The notes below the pieces were generated by a model. It saw only the letters and a list, made by a program, of their open reading frames with translations, did not search any database and was not told the origin of the DNA. The translations under genes were made by a program, and so were the position numbers. Positions 53,020 to 64,000 of a stretch of 64,000 nucleotides of DNA are shown in pieces; positions within the stretch are counted from its first letter, which is position 1, and the number at the start of each line of letters is the position of its first letter. The stretch is from Ascarosepion bandense (Eukaryota; Mollusca; Cephalopoda; Sepiida; Sepiidae), in contig JBBBDQ010000224.1 of NCBI GenBank assembly GCA_037127315.1, positions 7,575,001 to 7,639,000 of the forward strand, given 5' to 3'.

Positions 53020-53325
53020 TTGCATGCTCAAGAGTAAGAAATCCAAAGAATTTATTTCTTACTTTTAAAAAGAAAAAAAATTCTTAAAAAATTGTTTACC
53101 ATGAAGTTCTACGAAATTAAATTAAATTAAAGAAATTACTAAACGGCGATGTAGAATTTTTGTTAAAGCATTTTCCAAACAAATCTGCTTATTTATATTT
53201 CATCGGTTTAGTTTGCATAATTGAAGGAAATGTAGAGTTTGTAAATCCCGACATTAAATATTAGCGGTAACATCCACAATACTAAATTCTGAAATATAAA
53301 ATTTCAACACGCTTCATCGTGTTGC
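53020..53325 (+). repeat. d​ispersed repeat H, copy 2
   Basis: Colinear with 23.96-24.22 kb (blocks agaaatcc, atgaagttcta, aaacaaatc, tttcatcg, atactaaat, tttcaacacg). Non-coding. Confidence 0.5.
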
Positions 53326-54083
53326 AAAAATTCTAGTGATATAAATAATAATAATAAAGCATAATTTAAATATACGATAGGTTGGTAAAAAAAACTTCAG
53401 TTTCCAATAATCTGACCAATGATAAAACATATTATTTCATTTGTATCCATTATTATCCTTTATTTCTAACAATTTTGCTAGAACATATCTCTTAATTATA
53501 AAAGTTTTAATTAACTTTCAAATAATATCTAAAAGTGTTATTAACAAAGTGTATACTGATGTATTTAGAAGAGAAACTCAGTTTACCTCTGTGTGCTTGT
53601 GCATGTTATTTCTTTTATTGTGCGTTGTAAACGTGTTTATGCATCAATATATGCATTTATATAAAGTCTTCTGATAGATTATTAATAAAATATCAAATGT
53701 GAAGAGAAAGAAATTACGCAATTTCAAGACACAATGTATTCTCAATAAAGAATAATGAACTAGATTCTCAATTACCATCTTTTCAACTGTTTCTTTCTCT
53801 GGCAAAAGCCTATCTGAGTTGAAATTTCCTTCGTTGATAATATCATAAAAGTTCGTCTAAAACAGTCGAGGCAAATTGTGGTTTGACAATATAGACTAAT
53901 TAATGGAGAGTTTTAAAATCCGATTAAATTTTTAATGCTAAATCATTGTTTTTATCTGATAGTATTGGTTTTTGATTTTTTTTATATATTAAAAATATGA
54001 CAATATATAAAACAAAATGTTAAATCACTTGATTATCAAAAATGCACGTATAATCTTAAATGCAGTTATTCGCATGTGTAAAA

Positions 54084-54088
<5 letters not shown>
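53326..54088. other. AT-rich DNA, no recognised feature
   Basis: The 77-codon plus-strand frame at 53,441 has no motif. Confidence 0.5.

Positions 54089-54117
<29 letters not shown>
54089..54117 (+). repeat. (TA)n microsatellite
   Basis: About 14 TA units. Confidence 0.95.
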
Positions 54118-54119
<2 letters not shown>

Positions 54120-54304
54120 CCAGAGAAGTGACTGAATAAAATTGAAATGATATGTTATCTAGGGAAAAATTTTACTTTCCTTAACTCCAGTAAAAGAAAA
54201 AAAATTAGAATGGTGAAAAAACTAAATAAAAAATCAATAAAATATTCCTTGTAGGTCGTATACTATGAAAGTCGCTTGAAAAAAATGTTGCCTCTCAAGT
54301 GTAC

Positions 54305-54540
54305 ATTATATATATATTGTTTAATTACTTAGTTTTTGGTCATAATAAAATTAGACCAGTGCACATTTGTATTAAAAGTATTCAATACAATTATATTGCA
54401 TAATTTTTAATGTTCTTCACTTGTAAACGAGCTATTATGCGACCTAGGTTTCTACCATGAGTGGTGTTTTCAGGCCATTTGCACTCACGTGACGAGGAAT
54501 TTTTGAACGCGCAATTTTTAAAATTACAAGGAATTATAAT
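54305..54540 (-). repeat. PLE family A pLTR (downstream copy)
   Basis: On the minus strand it starts tccttgtaattttaaaaatt and ends at a short TA tract near 54,318, with the ribozyme and the actggtctaatttta end block. It directly follows the family A endonuclease region. Confidence 0.8.
54436..54475 (-). ncRNA. hammerhead-like ribozyme, family A copy with best helix II
   Basis: Minus strand: CUGAAAA (G8 to A), helix II ACCA/UGGU with loop CUCA, then A-GAAA, palindromic ACCTAGGT (54,442-54,449) and C as the cleavage base. Inner helix I GC/GC. The outer helix I arm is lost on the 5' side by a deletion. Confidence 0.5.
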
Positions 54541-55060
54541 GTTTTTATCCATGGTTGCATGAGCCTAATAGGTATTTTTTTACTATGGTTATACGTAGTC
54601 ATAATTTCTGTTCTTTCATTCAATAGTTCATTTTTATTTGGGAATAGCATAATCGCTAACCTTTCTTCTTGGCATAGTCTACATATTTTGCCACCGTTGT
54701 GAGGCTTGGCTGTTTTCACTTCATTCTTCACACTACTCCATGTTATGACTGGGTCTTTTCTATATTTTGATTTCATTTTCTACACGGGGCTAGCCAATTT
54801 TGTACAGTTTTTAAGTTTTCTATTTTGGATGTAGACTTGTGATTGGACCACCTGGTCTTAAAAGTGTCTTTAGTTGATCTCAAATATATTTTATTTTAAT
54901 CATTTAAGTCATGTATTTTTGCCTTGTAAATGGCTTATTTTGTATTACAAAATCCTTGAAGTAGGCATTTATTTGTGTCCCTGCAGTTGCATTCTTTATT
55001 ACCGATCTTGTTTTGTACAATGCTATCTAAATTTCTGCATTTTCTTTCAACCCAATCTTT
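54534..55060 (-). mobile_element. Penelope-like element family A, GIY-YIG endonuclease region
   Basis: The best-preserved PLE endonuclease of the window. Minus strand: the cysteine block ECNCRDTNKC...GFC (about 55,010-54,965), AIYKAKIHDL (the GIY part), LRSTKDTFKTRWSNHKS (the YIG-ST...F--RW-NH block, about 54,890-54,840), then MKSKYRKDPVITWSSVKNEV (54,776). Last come KICRLCQEERLAIMLFPNKN and LNERTEIMTTYNH (to about 54,590). GIY-YIG domains nick target DNA for PLE insertion. A frameshift and two stops precede the intact 80-codon C-terminal frame. The RT is missing. Confidence 0.85.
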
Positions 55061-55525
55061 CTTGATATTTAACCCATACCTGGAAGGTAAAGAGATGGGT
55101 CAAAAGCTTTGCCAAGGGTACTTGTGAATAAAACGAATTACAATAAACAACCATAAACATAACTTTGCTAAGAACCCATCATCAAACTGATTAACATAAC
55201 AAAAACGGAATAGTGCAAAAGAGAAGTGAAATATAAGAATAGCACCCGCTGTGCTAACTAGACATGACAGATTAAAGAAAACAGGAAAATCCTTATTCTA
55301 TATTCATTAACAAATGCTTAAGATCATTTCGCTGTAAAACGATTAATTTTGGTTTGTGGTTTTGCATTATCTTTATCATATAAGATTGCATGATGTAATA
55401 GTTTTTTTATTATTGCATTCACACATAATCTATGGCCAAACTATTTTTTCATTACCAAATTATCAGCCATTGTGATACTAATTATGTAGTGAATCAGACT
55501 TAGAATATTGACAAGAAATCCTCAT
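55061..55525. other. AT-rich DNA, no recognised feature
   Basis: No motif seen. Confidence 0.5.
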
Positions 55526-56470
55526 TTTTACCGATACGAAGGACCCAAATTGTGGTTATGCGTGGCGATGGACATTCTGAACAAGAAGTTAGTGTAAAGG
55601 TAGATTGTAGCTAAACAGCACTACCCATTAACATTGTTTTGACTCTGGAATATTTAGAGACAAGAGAAAAATTAGATTCTTATGGAAAACCAGTGCTAGA
55701 GATGACCATCTGATGAAGTGCATTTCTACCTGATCCCCAGCAAGATCCTTTACGAAAATGTGATTCAAATTACAAATTTCAGTTTCATTTCATCTGAGAC
55801 TTGATTGCGGTCTGAAATAATTCAAACCAGCTCGTAAACAACGGCTAGCTACAGAAAATTAAATCCAAGCGTCTGCCATTTGCTAAGCAGCATGAAACAT
55901 GGACAGCTTAAGACTGGTGTAAAGTTAGGTCATAAGACGAATTTACTCTGCCACAGTTTTTTATGTGTATAAGAGACCTTTGAAGATCCCCTGATAAGAA
56001 AGTTGACGAAAAGGATACAGTTTGAACTGTGAAGCATCATCCAAGATAGATAATTTGGGTTGACATGTGCAAATCTGGAAAAACTAGAATCTACTCTTTG
56101 CCTCCAAGAACAATGATGAATGAGTTATGTAAAACAGCTTCAGGATAAACTGAAACAGTATATGCAAATGTAAATTTAGGTCTGATGCTCTTCCATGCAA
56201 CCAGTCAAAGATATAATTTCTTAAACTTGATCAACGTAGCACTGTAACAGTAGAACGATACAAATCTGAACCCAAAATTTCAAAAACAAAATTACTGATA
56301 AACAGCCTTCAACTACTGAAACACTAAGAGATTCTATTATAGAAATCTGGACAAAAGAAACCTCAGTTGACTATTGCAACAAGTTGATTCTCAGCCTGCG
56401 TCAGTGCATGCAAGGAGTTATCAAAAACAGAAGTGGTTATACAAAATACTGACAGCTGGACGATTTGGTG
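55526..56470 (+). mobile_element. Tc1-like transposase pseudogene
   Basis: Plus-strand reading: IVVMRGDGHSEQEVSVKVDC (N-terminal helix-turn-helix), INIVLTLEYLETREKLDSYG, then KSKRLPFAKQHETWTA*DW (about 55,870, the block before the first Asp). D-E in the DEFTLPQFF region follows, then VDEKDTV*TVKHHPR*IIWV (KH-G--MVWG in the family) and KSGKTRIYSLPPRTMMN. At the end are a decayed second half and EYCNKL-like sequence (near 56,370). This follows Tc1 order over nearly the full 340 residues, on a different lineage from the relic at 6-7.7 kb. There are many stops. Terminal inverted repeats were not found. Confidence 0.75.
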
Positions 56471-56570
56471 CATATAAGTGTGTTAAAGAAAATAGAGGAA
56501 AATGTTTTACTGATTGCTGATCCACAGGAAAAATAGCGATAGCAGTAAGGTTATAATTTTTCAATAGAAA

Positions 56571-57009
<439 letters not shown>

Positions 57010-57425
57010 AAATGTGGATCTATGTTAATCCAGGTCTAGGTACTTAAGCAGATATTTGTTACTATGTTTGCATGTGGTCATTAATTCACGTCTTTTGCTA
57101 AATAAATTAGGATTATTTAAGTGTTTAAGATGACTAGTTTTTCTAAAAGACATAAGTTACATCTACTTCCTGTTCCATTATGATATTTGGTTTTTGCGAT
57201 GACATCTTAGGTAATAATTGGGTTTTTATTAATTACTAAAAATATTAGGAGAGGTTAGTGCTATTCTTTATTTTATTATTATTTAAACTTTTTGACGTTA
57301 TGATTAAAAAAAGATTGGTTAAACCATATCATGTTACGTTTGCGGGATTTGCGTATATGTTTGCATTCTTTGCTTTTATCAGAGAATTCTAAACTTATAT
57401 TGTGTTTACTTTTAGCTAATGCCTT
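57010..57425 (-). mobile_element. Penelope-like element fragment (linker and endonuclease end)
   Basis: Minus strand: SRKRNMIWFNQSFFNHNVKK (about 57,350-57,290), the KRKIIWFNPP--NVKTN block of YRDD-clade PLEs. Then, after a gap that lost most of the endonuclease, GSRCNLCLLEKLVIL and, in another frame, a KRRELMTT-like end (57,175-57,075). Similar in order to the 44.2-45.4 kb element. Confidence 0.65.
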
Positions 57426-57429
57426 AATA

Positions 57430-57560
57430 TATTTAATTTTACTTTACTGTTGTCCTCGTCTGCATTGTCATGTTTTCGTCAGATGCTAGAAATTTTTAGC
57501 CGAATTCTTTATTCGAGGACTGGTGTATATAATTCTCATTCCATGTGTGATGCCACTTTC
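57430..57560 (-). repeat. family E pLTR, degenerate copy
   Basis: On the minus strand it contains the taaagaattcggctaaaaat and ttctagcatctga blocks, then the family E ending (gacaatg-agacgaggacaac). The ribozyme core is largely lost. Confidence 0.5.
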
Positions 57561-57960
57561 GGGTGCTATGTAGTTATCTCCCTTTAACTCAGCTCTAAGT
57601 GATTTGTTCACCACTGCTGTAGCCAGGTATTGAACCCGCGACTCTTTAGGTCAAGTCGGTGGAAATAACCAGCGTCTATGTCAAATGAACCATGTGTCCT
57701 TGAGGACATCAGTGTATGAATCTGATGTAATGAATATGCATGCACCTTGGTTCCCCATCACAGTAATATAATTGACTGGTGTCAGCCATAAATACAGACT
57801 AAGGCGGGGACGCCAAGGACTAAACCTATTAGAACGCCTATCGACTACGTTATTGCATAAGCCTACCGCTAAGCATACTGCATACGACTACGACGAGTAC
57901 TGGTCCATTACGGTTACTTGCTAGATTGTCCTACCCGAAACCACTTAGCTACTTTGAATA
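57561..57960. other. unassigned, less AT-rich stretch
   Basis: The minus strand has a B-box-like gggttcaatacc near 57,630 but no convincing A-box. No coding motif. Confidence 0.4.

Positions 57961-57992
<32 letters not shown>
57961..57992 (+). repeat. (TA)n microsatellite
   Basis: About 16 TA units. Confidence 0.95.
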
Positions 57993-57997
<5 letters not shown>

Positions 57998-57999
57998 TC

Positions 58000-59800
58000 A
58001 GGGACATATCAGAATCAGTAACCATTTGTACCAGAGCTCATATTGCAATTTTTTAAACTAATAATTTTCCCTGGAAACCTGTATTATTGGTTCCCATTTG
58101 TTTTCATTTCTATGCTTAGCCGGCTTGAGAGATTTTTGTGGCCTATTATATGCTCTAATTCCTTAAGTTTACGTAGTTTCCAATGATGTTCTCTATTAAT
58201 TATTTTAATTTCATCCCATAGGAAGAGCGGTGATCTTTCTATATATGTGGTCAGCTACGACTGATTTTTCTATCTCCCCTCAAGTTAAAGTATGCGGTAT
58301 TTTGCAGTCTTAGCTTATGGGGGCGGCTCGTTTCTCTTTTATATTTTTCCACAGGTACATGAAATGGCGTACACACGTTTTCCTCTGTTGAAGATCTTGG
58401 GAGAGGTATCTCCGAACTGTAGAACCACTTTTGAAGGTATATTCTTATTCTCTAAAGACCACAGAAACTTTGTATTTTCTCTAATAACTCCTTCGCATAG
58501 GGTAAACTGACCGAGGCTATTTTCTGAATGTTGTTATCCTGATGCTGTTTCAATTCCACGTTTGTTGGAGCTGTTGTCATGTACCCTGTGTAGTTGTTAC
58601 GTTGTAGGGTACTAGTTATACCGACCATTTCATGTTCATATGTCTCTGAGTCGCCGATTATATCCTTTACCCGATGTTGCAAGCAGTGGATGATCCCTTT
58701 CTTTACGTTCTTATTAATAGAGTTGAAAGATAATCTAAGTATTTATGAATTTTGTTTAGTATTCTATGGTCGTGGGTAGAATCTTTGTAGACGTGTTTGT
58801 GGTTATAAGAATATTTAGTGTATGATTTGTACAGGCCATTATTAAAGCCAAAGGTTACGTCAAAGAAGTTGATCACTTTTGCGATAGTGGTGGTAGCGGT
58901 TATAAGTTTGTGATCTTTATTAAACTTAATCGTATCCTTTCTTAGTCAGTCAGTCGTGGGCATGGTTTTCGTAGGAGGACTAATTTGTAGTCTTTGTATA
59001 GAGTGGTGTTTTTTATCTGGAAAAAACGCATAAGTCTCCAAGATAATAAAATGCTGACCAATTCACAAACCTTCGAAGAATCAAACACACGCATAACAAT
59101 GCAGAAATCTGGGTTGATACTTTTGGTCCACAGGCAGCTGTCATGAAATGAAGTGGCTTTTTGTCTTTGTTTGATAATATTGATGTCTTGGTAACTAATT
59201 GAATCGTAATATTTTTAGCTAAGTTTAAAGTAGAAGATAATAGTCTTTCAGTAATAGACTGGTAAAATTGGCAAATATCAAACTGTTTGAATATGCATTG
59301 CTTTTTCATTTTATTTTTGTGAATCGCTCAAAAGATCAAGCCGTTGTTTTTTACTGGTTCAAACCTAAATAATTTTCGTGTACTTGCACGCTCTTTCCAT
59401 GATGATTTGCTAATTTTACAAATATAGTTCTAAAAAAGATTGCGTAGTCGGTATTGTGGTTTATTGATGTAGCTTTCTTTGTGATCTTTGACTGTGATGT
59501 AAGCCTTTTGTTTGTGTAGTATTTAAATTCTATCATATATTTTTAGTTCCGTAGCTATTTTTTTATTTTTTGATTCCTTGTTGATAGAATTATCTCAGTT
59601 GTTGAGCGCCTTTTTTTTACTTTTATTAATTACTTTGTAGATGGCTTTATTGTATACACCCACGCCAACGAAATAATCGTTTCTCGTCCTATCGGATTTG
59701 ATTATAAGCTTATCAGATTTATTTATCGTAGACAACTCTTTACGCATATTTTGTTTTAGTTCATTGGTGGAGTTCATAATATTGATTTAATTAATTGCTT
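58000..59800 (-). mobile_element. Penelope-like element, near full-length relic, possibly chimeric
   Basis: Minus-strand order: KSDKLIIKSDRTRNDYFVGV (59,720, N-terminal block). FDICQFYQSITERLLSSTLN (about 59,280), RT start. YKDYKLVLLRKP (about 58,990), where YRDDG-clade elements have YRDDG. KVINFFDVTFGFNNGLYKSY (about 58,860). HVYKDSTHDHRILNKIHKYL (about 58,790). Then CLQHRVKDIIGDSETYEHEM, a thumb block typical of classical Penelope. Finally the endonuclease pieces FGDTSPKIFNRGKRVYAIS followed by CTCGK (58,410-58,340) and SVVADH...R (58,260), with a REHHW-like end near 58,190. The palm Asp residues are lost. The mix of YRDD-type palm and Penelope-type thumb suggests recombination or nesting. 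Confidence 0.8.
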
Positions 59801-60342
59801 TCCCAAAGTCCATTATCTGTTCGTCAAATGGTGTTGTTATTTTGGATTTAAATCCATAATATCCTGTTTATTTCTTTATGCAGTGGTTTTTTTTGTTTTT
59901 TGTTTTTTTCGCTTTTTTTTTTTTCGTGTTTAGAATAGTTTCCATCTTATCCTGTTGAAGATGTTCTCGATTTTATAACTTCTATGATTTTGCTTCTAAT
60001 TTCATGTTTGGATTTCGGTTTTAAACAAATTAAGTCATACATTTGATAAATTAAAAGTTGCATTCCAGATTTATAATTTCTAACAAACTTAAACAACGCG
60101 GGAGCCAAAAGTTTAAAATTCAAATATAGAAACGCTCAATTCATACAGTATGAAACTCCGAATCGTTCTATAGACGTAGGATAATATATTTATTAATATA
60201 TTATGACTATTAACATATTTATTAATATATACTTAATAGTTCTGTCATATTACATTTAGCAATGTTCTATTAATACCAAAAAAATATTTTTACACATATG
60301 GGTACTTGCGTACCCATATGTATGTTTATTTTATCCATCCAT

Positions 60343-60345
<3 letters not shown>
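59801..60345. other. T-rich and AT-rich DNA, no recognised feature
   Basis: Probably PLE 5' region at first, then unassigned. A gggtacttgcgtacccatatg hairpin-like string (shown in part) lies near 60,300. Confidence 0.45.

Positions 60346-60382
<37 letters not shown>
60346..60382 (+). repeat. (TA)n microsatellite
   Basis: About 18 TA units. Confidence 0.95.
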
Positions 60383-60386
<4 letters not shown>

Positions 60387-61180
60387 TACTTATATATATG
60401 TGTGTGTGCATGTGTGTAGTGTGTGTGTTCGATTCAAACGACAAGTTTTATTCATTTTCTAATTCTAAAAATGGTAAACACTAACAATATTCTGTAGAAA
60501 ATCAGATGTTAAATGTGTTAGTAATATTTTATTGAAGTAAAGTTCAAAACGTTTGAATGCATTCATGAACAGATGACCTAGCCAATTCCATATAAAAACG
60601 TTTGAAACAAAATATTCCAACATGCACAAAAATGCAAAGTGTCAGCAGTTGTTAACATTTTGCAAACACTTAAAAGGATTTTCGTCGAACCTTCTGGATT
60701 ACAAACCGTATTCAGAAAATCTTCACGCCATTGTTCACTTAGACACACGAGTGTTATCGGCAGTCTCAATTTTTTGATAGCACAGTGAGAGCAGAGAATT
60801 AAGGACCAGCTTTATTTTGTCCCATGGCACATGAGCAAAGATTGGTTTTCTCAGATGTTCTTTAGAAAGTAATGCAAGTTTGAGCTGGTTAATGTTACCC
60901 TTAAAAGTTTACTGAGATCAGCTTAAAATAGAGTATCTTAATTCTATGCTAAACGTGGTAAGGCTGTCAATAAGAGGTTGTTTGATATGAGGAAATTACT
61001 TTATCACACATCAAGTTTTGCTAAAGATGGTAAATTAAAATATTAAGATATTAATCATATTCTGCTATGTGTAATTATAATATTTTTTCTACATAAGTTC
61101 ATTTATTTAAAAAGTTACAAACAGAAAATTTATGTCTGGATTATATATATATATATTATACAAGTAATCTAAAAAATTAC
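60383..61180. other. AT-rich DNA, no recognised feature
   Basis: The frame pair near 60,578-60,769 has no motif. Confidence 0.45.
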
Positions 61181-61665
61181 GTAAAGAAACAAAACGCCAG
61201 AATTCTTATAGCAACGTCGAAACAACATCATTAATAAGGAATGTAACTGTAAGGAGAAAAATTAATCCCTACTTCAAGGAGTCGTAATACAAAAGGGTTT
61301 ATTTACAAAGCAAAAGTACATGACTTAAATGGTCAAAACAAAGACAATTTTTAAGACCAGATGGCTCAATCACATGTCTATATTTAAAATAGAAAACTTT
61401 TAAAAATTGTACAAAATTGGCTAGCCAGGCGTAGAAATAGAAAAATGGAAAAAAAAACGACTTAACGTGGAGTTTAATAAAAAACAACCTAGCCTTAAAA
61501 TGGTGATAAATTCTGTAGACTGTGCCAGGAAGAAAAGTTGGCTATTATGTTATTCCCAAACAAAAATTAATTACTAAATAACAGAACAGAAATTATGACT
61601 AAGTATAACCATACCAACATATACCTATGATGATCATACGATCATGGATGAAAATGTTCTAAGAC
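61181..61665 (+). mobile_element. Penelope-like element family A, GIY-YIG region, copy 3
   Basis: Plus strand: GFIYKAKVHDLNGQNKDNF (about 61,298-61,352), the GIY start. A decayed middle follows, then GDKFCRLCQEEKLAIMLFPN (about 61,505-61,565) and NRTEIMTKYNHTN (about 61,580-61,620). It is nearly identical in order to 54.53-55.06 kb on the other strand. The upstream RT is missing. The family A pLTR follows immediately. Confidence 0.8.
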
Positions 61666-61901
61666 AAGTAACTTTTCCTAATTTTGAAAATTGCGCGTTC
61701 ATAAAAGATACTGTTACTTGAGCATTTTCAAAAAACGGTAAAATGAGTTATTGTAAATCGCCAGAAGACACCGTAAGGTAGAAACCTGGGTCGCGTAATA
61801 ACTTGTTTATAAAAAAAGATATTCAAAAGTTCTACAATATAATTGTAATGAACACTTTTTAATACAATTTTGTACTAGTCTAATTTAATTATAACCAAAG
61901 A
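61666..61901 (+). repeat. PLE family A pLTR (downstream copy)
   Basis: Block order as at 47.9 kb: ttgcgcgttcata, AGTTATT, ribozyme, AATAACT, ataattgta, cactttttaatac, ending ttataaccaaagact directly at a (TA)n tract. Confidence 0.8.
61746..61803 (+). ncRNA. hammerhead-like ribozyme, family A (best helix I)
   Basis: Outer helix I AGTTATT/AATAACT (61,746-61,752 with 61,797-61,803). A 6-by-1 internal loop. Inner helix I CGC/GCG. Box CAGAAGA (U4 to A). Helix II with ACC/GGU ends. GAAA at 61,781-61,784, then ACCTGGGT (palindrome with one change) and C61,792 as the cleavage base. The U4 change probably inactivates it. Confidence 0.6.
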
Positions 61902-61921
61902 CTATATATATATATATATAG
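61902..61921 (+). repeat. (TA)n microsatellite abutting PLE family A end
   Basis: About nine TA units. Confidence 0.9.
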
Positions 61922-61947
61922 CATAGCCATATATAAATGTATAGCAC

Positions 61948-61950
<3 letters not shown>

Positions 61951-62031
<81 letters not shown>
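61951..62031 (+). repeat. (TA)n(TG)n microsatellite
   Basis: About 13 TA then about 27 TG units. Confidence 0.95.
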
Positions 62032-62033
<2 letters not shown>

Positions 62034-62199
62034 AGGCAGCAATTTTTTTAGGCATGCTAGTTTAAATAAATTGCAAACATTGTGTCTACTTATTTTTAAT
62101 AAGATCCGTTCTTACCCGCTAATTATCTTTTGCGTATTATATTTGAAAGATGTAAGAAATTAAAAAATGAACAGTAACTTTGATAGTTAATTTTATTAT

Positions 62200-64000
62200 T
62201 CATTTCTCGATGTTTTCAAGTACGTATTTTTAGTCTCCTTTCGAGATCTTCTTCAGAGGTGTGAGTTGTGAAAACAAAAATAATTGCAAGACTATGTTGC
62301 TAATAATTATTGTAAATTTTCTGCTTGCTTCAAATGTAACTGTTGAGAAATTGCTTAGCGTTCATTGGAACGTGAAAATAATCCAAAATTAATTTTTTTA
62401 TGTTGTTATATCATGGTCATGCACGTGTTGAAGCACGAAAAAACTGTTCTTTGTATAAACATTTTAGAACATTACCACAGTCTTCATAGCTGATTCTATT
62501 AATTGCCGGCTTAAGCATTTTAATGAATATTGCCTCGAGGATCTGTAGTTTGCTTTTTTTTTTGTAGGATAATTGTGCTATCTATCATTATTTTTGTGTG
62601 TGAATGTAGAAAGGAATGTTGTTGTATAGGTGTAGAAATGAACGAATGTGTAATGTAAGACGTCTTGTTAATGTAGTTTTTGTAAATCGAACATATATAT
62701 TTGTTTTTTCCGGAGAAACATTCTTCCAAAAAATATTTAAATTGATATATATAATATTGGTTTTACGCAAGACATCAGTTGGTGGGGAGGAGTTATTACG
62801 GGTAATCAAATTAGTAGTATTATGTTTCTATAATATATTATTAATTTTAATTTTTTATTATCATCAACGGGAGATATTTTAGTATGAATTAAATTTTTTT
62901 ATTTTTTCATCATGTTTTTAGTTATCGTGTATCTGGTCGAAATAAAACTGTTTGATATGTTTAGGGTCTTTTGTGGAACTACCATATTCTGTTTGATGCG
63001 TGTTGAAGTTTTTGAAATGTCTAATTTGTTCATCTAAAATGTCGTTTGGGAAGTCATTATTAATGAGATTTTGCTTAATATTTGTTAGTTTCTGAGTAAA
63101 ATATCTTTTTGCGGAGGAGATGGTTTGTGCTCAGTTAATTAAATTGTGTATAAGTGTTATTTTGTAGTAGTTAGGGTATTCACTCTTATAGTTAAGAGTG
63201 CAAAAGTTTTTGCTGGTTGTTTTTTATATGGGGATGTAGTTATTGATTTTGTCGATTAAAATATCAATGGAAGGGTTTTTGTTTTCTTTGTTAAGTTTGG
63301 ATGTGAACTTAAGGACAGTGCTTTTTAAAAAATTTTTTAATTCTATTATTTCTTCTATGTTTTTAACTAATATAAGTTTATCATTTACATATAGTACGTA
63401 GATAGGGGATTTTTTAGTAGTGCTAAATATATTATTTTCTAGGTTGGCCATGTAGAAGTTGCTGAAGGTTGGACTCAGAACTGAGCCCATTGAAACACTG
63501 TCCCGTTGTATGTATATATTATTTCTGTGATTATAGAATGGGATTCCAATGGTACAGGTTAAAATAGTTTGTTTTTTTTAGTATTTTAGGTTCAATTTTC
63601 AATGGGGTAGAGACTTATTATTATATATACTTTTTATAATAATGTCAATGGTTTCTCTAACAGGAGTACTAGTGAACTGATTTTCAACATCAAGTGATGC
63701 TATGGTTTCATTATTAGGTTTTTCCGATTTTAATATTTGTATAAGTTCAAGTTATGATTTAATGCTGTATTTGCTGTATATGTATGGTGTAATTAATTGG
63801 TTTTAGTTTGTTGGTGTATAGGAGTGAATATTTGTGATATTATAGGGCGTAGTGGAAAGTTAGGCTTATGTGTTTTGATAGAACCAGAAATGTATCTTGG
63901 TTTATAGTTTCCGATTATTTTGGTAAGTTTAAATTTGTCTTGCTCCGTATTGTTAGCTGTCATTAATTTATTAATTTTTGCATTTAGCTGAGTAGTAGAG
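62200..64000 (-). mobile_element. Penelope-like element, YVDD clade, extends past the window
   Basis: Minus strand from the right edge: SGSIKTHKPNFPLRPIIS (about 63,890), NNETIASLDVENQFTSTPVR (about 63,700), TCTIGIPFYNHRNNIYIQRD (about 63,560) and SVSMGSVLSPTFSNFYMA (63,490) are RT blocks. YVLYVNDKLILVKN (about 63,400) is the catalytic block with one Asp changed to Asn. Then come LKFTSKLNKENKN and the thumb block SLIMTSQTTF (about 63,055; in another frame NDFPNDILDEQIRHFKN). The endonuclease region TNIYVRFTKTTLTRRLTLHI is at about 62,700-62,640, with the YIG block changed to YVRF. It is the longest continuous PLE here and the least disrupted RT. The N-terminus lies outside the window. Confidence 0.85.
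62226..62268 (-). ncRNA. weak hammerhead-like motif downstream of the right-edge PLE
   Basis: Minus strand: CUGAAGA, a short weak helix around GAUC, then C-GAAA and AGGAGACU, an AG/CU mini-hairpin in the helix III place. Helix I is unclear. Listed because of its position just 3' of a PLE in the same orientation. Confidence 0.25.

Noticed and set aside
57600..57660. B-box-like gggttcaatacc on the minus strand, possible tRNA or SINE
   Set aside because: No convincing A-box at the right distance and no cloverleaf. Left unassigned.

Overview
This is a metazoan nuclear window that is AT-rich and made almost entirely of decayed transposable elements, simple repeats and unannotatable AT-rich DNA. 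No intact host gene, rRNA or tRNA gene was found. The best guess is a mollusc, probably an octopus-like cephalopod. That is an inference from many Penelope-like elements (PLEs), several lineages of LINE, mariner and Tc1, a tRNA-derived SINE, and long (TA)n and (TG)n tracts. No species-level marker is present.

Layout. 0-5 kb: edge of a ribozyme-bearing repeat, degenerate PLE terminal repeats (pLTRs) and a LINE 3' tail. 5-13.6 kb: a Tc1 element split by another repeat, an L1/Tx1-type LINE on the minus strand, a Jockey/CR1-type LINE on the plus strand, the first of four related mariner relics, and a second mariner lineage. 13.8-14.7 kb: a tandemly duplicated ankyrin/FEM-1-like fragment, the only host-like coding trace. 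16.8-29.6 kb: LINE tails, mariner relics, a LINE RT fragment, PLE fragments, an hAT deletion derivative with a target-site duplication, a long PLE with a GIY-YIG domain, and a SINE. 30-34 kb: PLE pLTRs, one apparently complete hammerhead ribozyme, and a LINE C-terminal fragment. 34.9-37 kb: a Gypsy-type pol relic. 38-42 kb: a SINE with a hammerhead-like motif, mariner copy 4, and a PLE between inverted pLTRs. 42-46 kb: inverted repeats around a LINE-tail minisatellite and a YRDD-type PLE. 47-64 kb: more PLEs at 48, 52, 54, 57, 58-60, 61 and 62-64 kb, a LINE fragment, a Tc1 relic and a foldback element.

Most notable pattern: at least six PLE or pLTR families here, and one SINE, carry hammerhead-ribozyme-like cores (a CUGANGA box, helix II, a GAAA box). 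In several unrelated families the strand that should form helix III is a short perfect palindrome (ACCUAGGU, ACGCGU, AUACGUAU, AGUACU, AGCGCU). A palindrome of that kind cannot fold alone and would favour a dimeric ribozyme. Three PLEs share one architecture, with the ORF between inverted pLTRs. Hammerheads in PLEs and in SINE-like retroposons are known. The particular families, the palindrome rule and the apparent U3-A8 covariation are what deserve checking.

All protein calls rest on reading translated motifs by eye. No database search, folding program or alignment program was run, and element borders are approximate unless a terminal repeat is stated.
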